Below are positions 27,343-35,539 of a stretch of 64,000 nt of DNA, piece by piece. This DNA comes from Gimesia sp. GTDB lineage: Bacteria; Planctomycetota; Planctomycetia; Planctomycetales; Planctomycetaceae. Where the stretch lies: positions 186,001 through 250,000 of the forward strand of contig PAJV01000076.1 in the NCBI GenBank assembly GCA_002706765.1. Reading direction: 5' to 3'. The notes under the pieces were generated by a model that saw only the letters and a program-made list of their open reading frames with translations, did not search any database and was not told the origin of the DNA. Position 1 is the first letter of the stretch. Each line of letters opens with the position of its first letter. Made by a program: the position numbers and the translations under genes.

Positions 27343-27376
27343 GCGGGACTGAATTAGATTTGGTCCCGCTTTTTTT
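27343..27376 (+). terminator. Rho-independent terminator of the PQQ-propeller gene
   Basis: A 7-bp stem, GCGGGAC at 27343-27349 pairing with GTCCCGC at 27363-27369, has a 13-base loop and is followed directly by seven T residues (27370-27376). It lies 40 bases after the stop codon and insulates the next operon. Confidence 0.85.
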
Positions 27377-27418
27377 AGATTTCCAGTAGTGCTACAGACT
27401 CTCTTTTTGCCACCAGGC

Positions 27419-27446
27419 TTGATATCCACTCCCGGTCTGTTAAGAT
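27419..27446 (+). promoter_or_regulatory. Sigma-70-type promoter of the ribose operon
   Basis: TTGATA at 27419-27424, a 16-base spacer, and TAAGAT at 27441-27446 form a plausible -35/-10 pair. The -10 abuts the LacI operator, so a bound repressor would block initiation. Confidence 0.55.
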
Positions 27447-27463
27447 GCACAATCGATTGTGCA
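27446..27463. promoter_or_regulatory. LacI-family operator (perfect 18-bp palindrome)
   Basis: TGCACAATCGATTGTGCA is a perfect even palindrome with a central CG, the classical design of LacI/PurR/RbsR operators. It sits directly after the -10 element and 10 bases before the ATG of the LacI-type regulator. The likely meaning is autorepression of the whole six-gene operon. No second full copy was seen in the window. Confidence 0.85.
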
Positions 27464-27473
27464 AAGGGGTTGT

Positions 27474-28508
27474 ATGAGTAATTCGTCCAACAAATCGGTC
27501 ACGTTGAAGGAAGTCGCCGAGGCTGCGGGGGTGAGTGTCTCGACCGCGTCGCGTGCGCTGTCGGGGAAAGCGGAAGCCTGTCGCATCAGCAGTGCGACCG
27601 AGCAGTCGGTGCGCGAAGCCGCGAAAAAACTGCAGTTCTCCCCTTCCCTGCTGGCCCGATCCCTGAGATCACAACAGACGAAATTGCTGGGCGTCGTGCT
27701 GCCCAATGTCGCGAACCCATTCTTTGCGGCGATTGCCCGGGAGATTACGCTGGCCGCCGAAGCGGACGGGTATTCGGTCCTGTTGACAGACAGCCAGGAG
27801 AACGGCGAGACGGAAGCGCGGCTGGTAGAACAGTTGCAGGCCCGCCAGATTGAAGGTCTGGTGGTCTGTCCGGTGGGCATGGATGAGACACATCTCTGCA
27901 AGCTTGCAAATCAAAAGCTGCCGCTGGTGCTGGTGGACCGGGGATTTGATAACAGGGACCTGGTGACCGTTACGTCCGATCATCAATCAGGTGCCCGGAT
28001 TGCGATGAACGAACTCCTGGATGCCGGGCATCGGACGATTGGCATTTTACAGGGCTTACCCGAAACGCTGCCCAACCGCGAGCGGCTCTCCGGTGTGCAG
28101 GACTCATTATCAGCGGCAGGTCTGGACTTTGATCCGATGCTGATTGCCGGGCATCACTTCGATGAAGCCTCGGGATATCAGGCGGCCCTGCGTCTGCTGA
28201 CGACGCGACCGGAGATCACCGCGCTGTTCGCGTTCAGCAATCAGAATGCGTTAGGCGCATTGAGGGCGGCGGCGGAGATGGGACGCGCGATTCCCGACGA
28301 TCTGTCGTTGATCGCCTTTGATGATTTTCCTTTCGCCGCATACCTGGCTGCGCCGTTGACGTCGGTCAGTCAGGATGTCAGTCAGCTGGGCCAGGTGGCT
28401 GCCCAATTATTATTAGAACAGATTCGCAGCAGTGTGCCCCCCGAACAGAAACAGTATCGTATTCCTGTCCAGCTCATGCGGCGTTCTTCGATCAAGAATA
28501 TCGGGTGA
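27474..28508 (+). CDS. LacI-family transcriptional regulator of the ribose/nucleoside operon
   Basis: A 344-residue repressor. The helix-turn-helix VTLKEVAEAAGVSVSTASRALSG is at about residues 9-31, followed by a hinge region (LLARSLRSQQTKLLG) and a periplasmic-binding-protein-like effector domain starting LGVVLPNVANPFF. DRGFDNRDLVTVTSDHQSGARIA and DDLSLIAFDDFPFAAYLAAPLTSV are typical of the RbsR/PurR subgroup. ATG 27474 follows AAAGGGG. The first gene of the operon, it overlaps no neighbour, and its own operator precedes it. The effector is probably ribose or a ribonucleoside product, inferred from context. Confidence 0.92.
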   Translation: MSNSSNKSVTLKEVAEAAGVSVSTASRALSGKAEACRISSATEQSVREAAKKLQFSPSLLARSLRSQQTKLLGVVLPNVANPFFAAIAREITLAAEADGYSVLLTDSQENGETEARLVEQLQARQIEGLVVCPVGMDETHLCKLANQKLPLVLVDRGFDNRDLVTVTSDHQSGARIAMNELLDAGHRTIGILQGLPETLPNRERLSGVQDSLSAAGLDFDPMLIAGHHFDEASGYQAALRLLTTRPEITALFAFSNQNALGALRAAAEMGRAIPDDLSLIAFDDFPFAAYLAAPLTSVSQDVSQLGQVAAQLLLEQIRSSVPPEQKQYRIPVQLMRRSSIKNIG

Positions 28509-28547
28509 AGCGGGACCATTTTCAGACAGGGAAAAGGATTCAATCCA

Positions 28548-29600
28548 ATGAAACGAACGACTCAGACGCTCACATTTTCCGTCTTTATTTTCTGTGCGGC
28601 GATTGCATGGATGGGGGGATCATCTCTGCAGGCCGACGAACCCCGGAGACCGGTTCCTGTCATCTTTGATACGGATATTGGCAACGATGTCGACGATGTG
28701 CTGGCATTGGGAATGATTCACGCGCTGGAAGTCCGCGGCGACTGCAGGCTGCTGGCGGTGACGATTACCAAAGACAATCCGCTGGCCGCTTCGTTCACCG
28801 ATGCGGTAAATACCTTTTATGGCAAAGGCGATATCCCGATCGGGATCTGTCAAAGTGGCGTGACACCACAGCCAGGCAAGTTCAATGTCCTGGCAGAAAA
28901 GAAGGACAATGGCAAGCTGCGTTATCCGCATGACCTCAAAGCGCCGCAGCAGATCCCCGATGCCGTGACGGTGCTGCGAACTGCGCTGGCGGGCGCGGAA
29001 GATCATTCGGTCGTCATCGCGCAGGTGGGTTTTTCGACCAATCTGGCAAACCTGCTGAAATCGCCGGGGGACAAAATCAGTCCTCTCACAGGCAAAGAAC
29101 TGGTTAAGCAGAAAGTGAAACTGCTGTCGATGATGGCCGGCGCGTTTGAAAAAATTCCGCACAAGGGAAAACTGGTCGATCATCGTGAATATAACATAAT
29201 CAAAGACATTCCGGCGGCGCAGAAGCTGGCGCGAGAATGGCCGACGCCGATTGTCTGGAGCGGGTTTGAAATCGGGCTGAATGTCGCCTACCCGCATGAG
29301 AGCATTGAAGAAGATTATAACTACACTCCGCATCATCCACTGGCAGAAGCCTACATTCTGTATAACCCTCCGCCGCACGACCGTCCGACATGGGATCTGA
29401 CCAGTGTGTTGTATGCGGTCTTCCCCCATCGGGGTTATTTTGATCTGTCAGAAACCGGTACGGTGACCGTTCAGCCAGAAGGGCTGACGACGTTCAAGCC
29501 GGGAGAGGGTCAGCAGCGATATCTGAAACTGACGGATGCGCAGCGTGTCCGCGTGGTCGAAGCGCTGGTGCAGCTTTCCAGTCAGCCTCCTCAAAAGTAG
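28548..29600 (+). CDS. Exported inosine-uridine-type nucleoside hydrolase
   Basis: A 350-residue protein with a signal peptide (about 1-28, ending SLQA-DE). The calcium-site signature PVIFDTDIGNDVDDVLAL begins the mature enzyme. Such enzymes cleave the N-glycosidic bond of ribonucleosides, releasing ribose and a base. Export would let the cell cut nucleosides outside the cytoplasm, with ribose taken up by the ABC system coded downstream. Later residues (AQVGFSTNLANLLKS, WSGFEIG) fit the fold, though this branch is diverged from IunH. An AAAAGGA site precedes the start. It lies 39 bases after the regulator. Confidence 0.88.
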   Translation: MKRTTQTLTFSVFIFCAAIAWMGGSSLQADEPRRPVPVIFDTDIGNDVDDVLALGMIHALEVRGDCRLLAVTITKDNPLAASFTDAVNTFYGKGDIPIGICQSGVTPQPGKFNVLAEKKDNGKLRYPHDLKAPQQIPDAVTVLRTALAGAEDHSVVIAQVGFSTNLANLLKSPGDKISPLTGKELVKQKVKLLSMMAGAFEKIPHKGKLVDHREYNIIKDIPAAQKLAREWPTPIVWSGFEIGLNVAYPHESIEEDYNYTPHHPLAEAYILYNPPPHDRPTWDLTSVLYAVFPHRGYFDLSETGTVTVQPEGLTTFKPGEGQQRYLKLTDAQRVRVVEALVQLSSQPPQK

Positions 29601-29613
29601 AACGGCACCTCTG

Positions 29614-30546
29614 ATGAACGAGAAAAGACGCGCCAAAATTGCCGTGCTGGGCTCGATCAATATGGACCTGATGATCCGTTCCGCGAAGCTGCCTCTACCG
29701 GGCGAGACGGTGATCGCGGATACCAAAGTCGAGAACCCGGGAGGCAAAGGCGCCAACCAGGCGGTGGCGGCAGCACGGATGGGCGCGGAAGTGACGATGA
29801 TTGGTTGCGTCGGTGATGATAGTTTCGCCGAGGAACTGGTACAGAATCTGAAAGCAGAAGGCATCGATACCAGGCACGTCACACGCAAACCGAATACGAC
29901 CAGTGGCGTCGCTGTTGTGATGGTGGAATCGAGTGGCGAGAATGCGATTCTGGTTGTTCCCGGTGCGAATGCGCTGGTGGGACTGACGGAACTGGAGCAG
30001 GCGCGGCAGGTGATCTGTGACAGTGATGTCCTGCTGATGCAGCTCGAAGTTCCGGTCGAGACGGTGATCGCGGCAGCGGCAATCGCGCGGGAAGCGGGTG
30101 TGCCTGTGATTCTGGACCCGGCCCCTGCTCCGGCAGGTTTTCCTCCCGAACTGCTGAACGTGGATCTGATCTGCCCCAATCAGACTGAGGCAGCAGCACT
30201 CCTTGGAAAACCATTGTCTTCGCTCGAAGATGTCATCGCGGCGATGCCCACTCTGGCGGAACAGGGGCCGCGACGGATTCTGGTGACGATGGCCGATCAG
30301 GGGGCGGTTCTGTTTGACGGAGAGTCGGTCCAGATCATTCCGCCATTTACAATTCAGGCCATCGATTCGACGGCCGCCGGCGATGCCTTTGCTGCGGGAC
30401 TGGCGGTGAAACTGGCCGAACAGGCAACATTGTGGGAAGCCGCCCTCTTTGCTTCCGCGGCAGGTGCGATTGCCGCATCGGGAGCCGGTGCGCAAACAGC
30501 AATGCCGAACCGCGAACAGATTGAAACACTGATTACGAAACAATAA
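29614..30546 (+). CDS. rbsK: Ribokinase
   Basis: PfkB-family kinase of 310 residues that phosphorylates D-ribose to ribose 5-phosphate. The N-terminal AVLGSINMDLMIR, the sugar-site NPGGKGANQAVAAARMG, and the C-terminal catalytic DSTAAGDAFAAGLA with Asp257 are present. The anion hole normally reads GAGD and here reads AAGD, a mild change. ATG 29614 is chosen because the upstream in-frame sequence overlaps the end of the nucleoside hydrolase gene and has no homology to the family. It follows that gene by 13 bases in the same operon. Confidence 0.92.
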   Translation: MNEKRRAKIAVLGSINMDLMIRSAKLPLPGETVIADTKVENPGGKGANQAVAAARMGAEVTMIGCVGDDSFAEELVQNLKAEGIDTRHVTRKPNTTSGVAVVMVESSGENAILVVPGANALVGLTELEQARQVICDSDVLLMQLEVPVETVIAAAAIAREAGVPVILDPAPAPAGFPPELLNVDLICPNQTEAAALLGKPLSSLEDVIAAMPTLAEQGPRRILVTMADQGAVLFDGESVQIIPPFTIQAIDSTAAGDAFAAGLAVKLAEQATLWEAALFASAAGAIAASGAGAQTAMPNREQIETLITKQ

Positions 30547-30559
30547 CAGGAGCGCTTCC

Positions 30560-31537
30560 ATGCATGAGTTCAGAAGACGATTGATTTCCGGTCTGCTGTT
30601 GTGCGGACTGATTGCAGGCTGCACGTCTCAACCAGAATCACCAGAGCAATCAGCTGAAAAGAATACAGCAGATAAAAAGCCCAAGATTGCACTCATCATG
30701 AAATCGCTGGCGAATGATTTCTTTTCGTCGATGGCGAAAGGAGCCGAATCGCACCAGCAGGCGCACAGCGAAGATTATGACCTGGTTGTGAACGGGATCA
30801 AAGATGAACGCGATTTGAGCCGCCAGGTGGCGCTGGTTGAAGAGATGGTGTCGAGTGGCGTGGATGCGATCGTGATTGCACCCGCGGATTCGAAAGCGCT
30901 GGTGCCGGCGCTGCGGCGGGCGCGGGAAGCGGGTGTGGTGGTCATCAATATTGATAACAAACTCGATTCAGAAATATTGCAGGCGGAAAAGATCTCGATT
31001 CCTTTTGTGGGGCCTGATAACAAAGCAGGGGCAAAAAAAGTCGGCGATTATCTCGCGACCAAGCTGAACACCGGCGATGAAGTGATTCTACTGGAAGGAA
31101 TTCGCACCTCGTTCAACGGGACACAACGGCGGCTTGGTTTTGAAGCAGCGATGACAGCTGCAGGCATTAAGATCGTCGACAGCCAGTCGGCGCAGTGGGA
31201 GATGAGTATGGCGAATACGCTGGTCTCATCGATGCTCAGCGAACATCCAAATGTCAAAGCGATTCTGGCGGCGAATGACAGTATGGCGCTGGGAGCTCTG
31301 GCAGCGGTCAGAAACAGCGGCAAAGTGGGCGAGGTAGCGATTGTCGGCTTCGATAATATCCCGGCCGTGCAGCAGGCGATTAAGGAAGGCCAGATACTGG
31401 CGACTGCGGATCAGCATGGAGGGGAACTGGCCGTGTTTGGCATTGAGCATGCACTGCGTCTGGTTGCCGATCCTGAAGCTAAAGTCGAAGATCGCGAAAC
31501 GCCTGTCGATCTGATCACGGCTGAGGTTCTGAAATGA
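30560..31537 (+). CDS. rbsB: Ribose-type ABC transporter substrate-binding lipoprotein
   Basis: A 325-residue type-1 periplasmic binding protein of the RbsB family. The N-terminus LISGLLLCGLIAGC contains a lipobox with Cys21, so it is anchored as a lipoprotein. The mature domain begins KIALIMKSLANDFFSSMAKGAE and contains VDAIVIAPADSKALVPALRRA and ILAANDSMALGALAAV. GGAGCG precedes the ATG. Its last codon overlaps the ATP-binding protein start by 4 bases. Ribose as substrate is inferred from rbsK and the nucleoside hydrolase. Confidence 0.91.
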   Translation: MHEFRRRLISGLLLCGLIAGCTSQPESPEQSAEKNTADKKPKIALIMKSLANDFFSSMAKGAESHQQAHSEDYDLVVNGIKDERDLSRQVALVEEMVSSGVDAIVIAPADSKALVPALRRAREAGVVVINIDNKLDSEILQAEKISIPFVGPDNKAGAKKVGDYLATKLNTGDEVILLEGIRTSFNGTQRRLGFEAAMTAAGIKIVDSQSAQWEMSMANTLVSSMLSEHPNVKAILAANDSMALGALAAVRNSGKVGEVAIVGFDNIPAVQQAIKEGQILATADQHGGELAVFGIEHALRLVADPEAKVEDRETPVDLITAEVLK

Positions 31538-33090
31538 CGGGCGACACTCGGTCGCTGCTGTTTGAAGCGCGCGGCGTCTGTAAGGACTATGTGGTGCGGG
31601 TGCTGGATGAAGCGCGGCTGGAACTGCGCCCGGGTGAAATCCATGCGCTGCTGGGCGCGAACGGAGCCGGGAAAAGTACGCTGTGTAAAATTATCGCGGG
31701 ACTGACGCCGGCGACAGCGGGGCACATGTTGTTGAACGGTGTCTCCTATGCTCCCGCAGATAAGCGCTTTGCCGAATCGCGGGGCGTGCAGATTGTGCAA
31801 CAGGAACTGAATCTGATTCCAACGCTTTCTGTTGCAGAGAATCTGCTGTTGGGACGTTATCCGCAGCGCTGGGGCGTCATCAATCGCAGGCGGCTGCATG
31901 AGCAGGCACGCGTGGCCCTGGACCGTTTTGGGTTGAATGAGATCAAGACAGATCAGAGTGCCGACAGCCTGGGAGTGGGACAGCAGCAGATGCTGGAGAT
32001 CGCGGCGGCCCTGGACCGGAAGTGTGAGCTGTTGATTCTGGACGAACCGACGGCGGCGTTGAGCGCCGGTGAAACGGAACGACTGTTTGCGCGGCTGAAT
32101 GAATTGCGGGCCCGCGGCGTGGGGATCATCTATATCAGTCATCGTCTGGATGAAATCGCGCGGATCGCGGACCGTCTGACTGTATTGCGAGATGGGAAAT
32201 ATGTAAGTACACATGAGGTGAGTGAGTTTCAGCCCATTGAGCGGGTGGTGGATCTGATGACGGGCGAAGTGCAGGCAGTACAGCATGCGCTGCAGGAACA
32301 TACGAATCACACGACTGAAAAAACGATGTTACGTGTGGAAGGGATGACAGGCGGGCCGGTTCGGGATGTCCGCTTTTCCGTAAAGGCCGGCGAGCGGTAT
32401 GGGATCGCAGGCCTGGTGGGGGCCGGGCGCACGGAGTTACTGCGGTTGATTTTCGGAGCTGACCGCGCGGAACGAGGCGAACTCTTTCTGCGGGGAGAAG
32501 CCACGTCGCGGCGGTTTGCTCATCCGCAGGAAGCAGTGCAAGCAGGACTGGCGATGGTAACCGAAGACCGCAAACAGAACGGGTTGCTGCTCTCACAGTC
32601 GATTCGCGTCAATACGACGCTGGCGAGCCTGGATCTGCTGACGGGGATCGCGGGGTTGATTGACCGTCGACGCGAAGTCGCGCTGGTGGAAGGCAAACGC
32701 AGACGACTGCAGATTCACGCGCGGGACATTGAACAGAGTGTGGGCACATTGAGCGGCGGTAACCAGCAGAAAGTGGCTGTCGCGAAATGGCTGCTGCAGG
32801 ATGCGGATCTGTTTCTATTCGATGAGCCGACGCGCGGCATTGATGTGGCCGCACGCAGGAATATTCATCAGTTGTTCGATCAACTGGCAGCAAATGGTAA
32901 GGCGCTGGTGATTGTCAGCAGTGATCTGGAAGAACTGTTCGAGACCTGCGACCGGATCGGCGTGATGTCGGCTGGTCGGCTGGTTGCTGAATACACGCGG
33001 GAAAACTGGTCGTATGATGCGATCATGCAGGACTGTTTTTCCGGATACTCACAGCAAGCAAAAGAGACTGTTTCAGGATCAAATTTATGA
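31534..33090 (+). CDS. rbsA: Ribose-type ABC transporter ATP-binding protein (duplicated ABC)
   Basis: A 518-residue sugar ABC importer ATPase with two fused nucleotide-binding domains. The first has Walker A GANGAGKST (near residue 41), signature LGVGQQQM and Walker B LLILDEPTAAL. The second has degenerate Walker A GLVGAGRTEL, signature LSGGNQQK and Walker B LFLFDEPTRGID. This asymmetry is typical of RbsA/MglA. The ATG overlaps the rbsB stop and its stop overlaps the rbsC start, so translation is coupled. Confidence 0.94.
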   Translation: MTGDTRSLLFEARGVCKDYVVRVLDEARLELRPGEIHALLGANGAGKSTLCKIIAGLTPATAGHMLLNGVSYAPADKRFAESRGVQIVQQELNLIPTLSVAENLLLGRYPQRWGVINRRRLHEQARVALDRFGLNEIKTDQSADSLGVGQQQMLEIAAALDRKCELLILDEPTAALSAGETERLFARLNELRARGVGIIYISHRLDEIARIADRLTVLRDGKYVSTHEVSEFQPIERVVDLMTGEVQAVQHALQEHTNHTTEKTMLRVEGMTGGPVRDVRFSVKAGERYGIAGLVGAGRTELLRLIFGADRAERGELFLRGEATSRRFAHPQEAVQAGLAMVTEDRKQNGLLLSQSIRVNTTLASLDLLTGIAGLIDRRREVALVEGKRRRLQIHARDIEQSVGTLSGGNQQKVAVAKWLLQDADLFLFDEPTRGIDVAARRNIHQLFDQLAANGKALVIVSSDLEELFETCDRIGVMSAGRLVAEYTRENWSYDAIMQDCFSGYSQQAKETVSGSNL

Positions 33091-34094
33091 GCGACTCCCC
33101 TGCCCCTGTTTCTGAAAAAAATACAGATCAGCCAGCCTCGCTGGTGAGTGGAGTGACCTATTCCGTGTTTCAATACGCGGGACTGCTGGGTGTGCTGGCG
33201 CTGCTGGTGCTGATTTTCAGTCTGAGAAGCGAACATTTTCTCTCGCAGCAGACCCTGGTGACGGTAGCGAATAACATCCCCGATCTGCTGGTGATTTCGG
33301 TGGGCATGACGCTGGTATTGATTATCGGCGGCATTGATCTCTCGGTTGGTTCGCTGCTGGCGCTGTCATCAGCCATGCTGGGGGTGTGCATGGTCGACTG
33401 GGGCTGGTCGCTGTGGTCGGCGGTGCCGGTCTGCCTGGGTATAGGCGCTGTGTGTGGCATGCTGAATGGGGTGATCAGTGTGAAGGCGGGGATACCGTCG
33501 TTCATCGTGACGCTGGGCATGCTGGAGATGGCGCGGGGTGGCGCGTATCTGATTACGGATTCACAGACGAAATATATAGGTTCGTCGATTGAATGGATCG
33601 GCGTGCCTTTGAAAGGCTTTGTGTTCTCCCCCGCATTCCTGCTGGCGCTGGTGATTGTGGCAGCAGGACAGTATCTGCTGACGCGAACGGTCTTCGGTCG
33701 CTATTGTGTGGCGATCGGGACGAATGCGGAAGCGGTGCGGATGTCAGGCATTCGGACGGCCCCCTGCTCGGTCGCGGTGTTTACAATCAGCGGTCTGCTT
33801 TGCGGGCTGGCGGGCGTGATGCAGACCTCGCGACTCTCCAGTGCCGACCCGAACGCAGCGGTGGGACTGGAACTCTCAGCCATCGCCGCCTGTGTGATTG
33901 GCGGAACGAGCCTGATGGGGGGCCGCGGCTCGGTGATCAATACATTCTTCGGCGTGCTGATCATCGCGGTGCTGCAGACAGGCCTGGCGCAGATCGGGGC
34001 CACCGATCCGAGTAAACGTGTGATTACCGGCGCGGTGATTATTATCGCCGTGCTGCTGGACGCGGCGAGGCAACGGTGGAAACGACGGGGGTGA
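33087..34094 (+). CDS. rbsC: Ribose-type ABC transporter permease
   Basis: A 335-residue inner-membrane permease of the BPD_transp_2 family with about nine or ten hydrophobic helices. GGIDLSVGSLLALSSAMLG and the GTSLMGGRGSVINTFFGVLII segment near residue 275 are highly conserved in RbsC. Last gene of the operon: the next gene is 160 bases away and a short intergenic repeat starts 15 bases after the stop. Confidence 0.94.
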   Translation: MSDSPAPVSEKNTDQPASLVSGVTYSVFQYAGLLGVLALLVLIFSLRSEHFLSQQTLVTVANNIPDLLVISVGMTLVLIIGGIDLSVGSLLALSSAMLGVCMVDWGWSLWSAVPVCLGIGAVCGMLNGVISVKAGIPSFIVTLGMLEMARGGAYLITDSQTKYIGSSIEWIGVPLKGFVFSPAFLLALVIVAAGQYLLTRTVFGRYCVAIGTNAEAVRMSGIRTAPCSVAVFTISGLLCGLAGVMQTSRLSSADPNAAVGLELSAIAACVIGGTSLMGGRGSVINTFFGVLIIAVLQTGLAQIGATDPSKRVITGAVIIIAVLLDAARQRWKRRG

Positions 34095-34108
34095 GCAGAT
34101 TATTCGAG

Positions 34109-34137
34109 ACCACGAAAAGAACGAAATGACACGAAAT
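34109..34137 (+). repeat. Short intergenic ACCACGAAA repeat, copy 1
   Basis: ACCACGAAAAGAACGAAATG followed by ACACGAAAT, in the gap behind rbsC. It shares its core with copies at 35158, 37218, 38721 and 39299 and, inverted, near 44354 and 56799. Confidence 0.7.
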
Positions 34138-34253
34138 TTGAGTTGATTCCAGCAAGTCCCAGAACTCAAATGTTTGTGGTGGAAACAGTCGGAATCGGGT
34201 ACTATAAGGGTGTTTTCATTGTCGCCTTCCCGTGTCACAGAAATCGATGATTC

Positions 34254-34601
34254 ATGGATCTGAAACTCAATCTGCTGGTGTTACGTTGTCGTGGTATAGA
34301 AGTGAGCCGGTTCTTTTACGAGCAGTTGGGAATCGAGTTTCAAAAAGAAAAGCATGGTTCCGGCCCGGAACATTATGCGTCTGCGTTTGAAGGAATGGTG
34401 TTTGAGCTCTATCCGTTGAAAGAGGATGAACCCGTTGATCGCAGTCGACTGGGCTTTGCTGTCAATCTGGAAACGGATCTGAAAGAAAGTCTGGATGCTG
34501 CTGATATTGAAATATTTTCCAGCTATGAATTTGATGGTCGGCTGGTTTTCGTGGTCCAGGATCCAGATGGGCGGAAAGTTGAATTGAGCCAGAGCCAATG
34601 A
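34254..34601 (+). CDS. VOC (glyoxalase/bleomycin resistance) superfamily protein
   Basis: A 115-residue single-module VOC protein. LNLLVLRCRGIEVSRFFYEQLGIEFQKEKHG is the typical first beta-alpha-beta-beta half, and VFVVQDPDGRKVELSQ the conserved end carrying the acidic metal ligand. The substrate is unknown. It lies 12 bases upstream of the macrodomain gene on the same strand and is probably co-transcribed with it. Confidence 0.8.
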   Translation: MDLKLNLLVLRCRGIEVSRFFYEQLGIEFQKEKHGSGPEHYASAFEGMVFELYPLKEDEPVDRSRLGFAVNLETDLKESLDAADIEIFSSYEFDGRLVFVVQDPDGRKVELSQSQ

Positions 34602-34616
34602 TCGGAATATTCGTTG

Positions 34617-35132
34617 ATGAAACTCGAATTCATACATGGTGACATTCTGGATCACCCGGCAGAGGCGCTGGTCTGTTCGGGGAATGTGTATCTGAATATG
34701 TCGGGCGGCGTGAACGGTGCGCTGTTGATGCGTGGGGGTGAGGCACTCCAGAGGCAGTTACATCAGTATCTGCAGGATCAGAAATTGAATTTTATTGCGC
34801 CTGGATTCGTGATGGAAATCGGACCCGAGCCGTTCGAGTTCAATTCGATTGTCTATTCAGTGGCAGTTGACGGCTGGTATGATTCAAGCATTGAACTGGT
34901 GCTGCAGACGCTAACGAGTGCGTTGTCGATCATTGAATTGCATGGTTGTAAGACCGTCAACGTCCCTGCTCTGGCGACTGGTTACGGAAAACTTTCTAAG
35001 CCCGATTTCGGAATCGCGTTACGGCGAGCTTTGTCAGAGCGAGGGTGGAACTTTCAATGTATCTATGTCGTAGAACGAAATGCGTATGGGCTGGAGGAAA
35101 TTGAGGATGGTTATCACAGGATGCTGGGGTGA
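34617..35132 (+). CDS. Macrodomain protein (ADP-ribose-binding type)
   Basis: A 171-residue protein that is one macro domain. The adenosine-site start LEFIHGDILDHPAEALVCSGNVYLNMSGGVNGALL and the later VPALATGYGKL phosphate loop match the ADP-ribose-binding fold. The canonical N(A/S)AN is SGN-VYLNM and the catalytic-loop GGGVDGAIH is SGGVNGALL, so ADP-ribose hydrolase activity may be altered. ATG 34617 was preferred to TTG 34614. The PARG-family gene 2.2 kb downstream suggests a shared ADP-ribose role. Confidence 0.82.
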   Translation: MKLEFIHGDILDHPAEALVCSGNVYLNMSGGVNGALLMRGGEALQRQLHQYLQDQKLNFIAPGFVMEIGPEPFEFNSIVYSVAVDGWYDSSIELVLQTLTSALSIIELHGCKTVNVPALATGYGKLSKPDFGIALRRALSERGWNFQCIYVVERNAYGLEEIEDGYHRMLG

Positions 35133-35157
35133 CGACAGGCAGAACGAAATTGCAGCT

Positions 35158-35186
35158 ACCACGAAAAGCACGAAATGACGCGAAAA
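35158..35186 (+). repeat. Short intergenic ACCACGAAA repeat, copy 2
   Basis: ACCACGAAAAGCACGAAATG followed by ACGCGAAAA, 26 bases after the macrodomain stop, in the same orientation as copy 1. Confidence 0.7.
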
Positions 35187-35206
35187 CAGATCCTTTCGGA
35201 TAGTGA

Positions 35207-35491
35207 TTAGTCCCGGACTTCGATCAGGTGCTGGCCTGCTTGCGGTGGTTGCCGGGGATTGACTGAATTAAGAAGGCCCAGGGCGATTTTGGGCGGGTCA
35301 GCCATCACTGCTTCCGGAGGCAGATGTCCGAATCCGGTGACAATCCATATGTCGTCCTGGTCCTTGACCTTTAGTTTCATTGTGGGATGAGCAGTGATTC
35401 CCTGCAACAGTTCGCCAGCCAACAGCAGACGATCAGCGGGTTCAGAGTAATATGCAAACACAACTCTGATTTCGGTGAGAGGTTCTGACAT
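35207..35491 (-). CDS. Small protein of unknown function
   Basis: A 94-residue ORF starting MSEPLTEIRVVFAYYSEPAD, with no family I recognise. It looks soluble with mixed alpha/beta character (DDIWIVTGFGHLPPEA). It is held as a gene because its composition is protein-like, no longer overlapping frame competes, and it sits neatly between neighbours. No strong ribosome site is seen. Confidence 0.55.
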   Translation of the reverse strand: MSEPLTEIRVVFAYYSEPADRLLLAGELLQGITAHPTMKLKVKDQDDIWIVTGFGHLPPEAVMADPPKIALGLLNSVNPRQPPQAGQHLIEVRD

Positions 35492-35539
35492 ATGATGGTA
35501 CTCAGTCCGTTTCCTGTTAACTCACCCTGCTTTGAAAAC

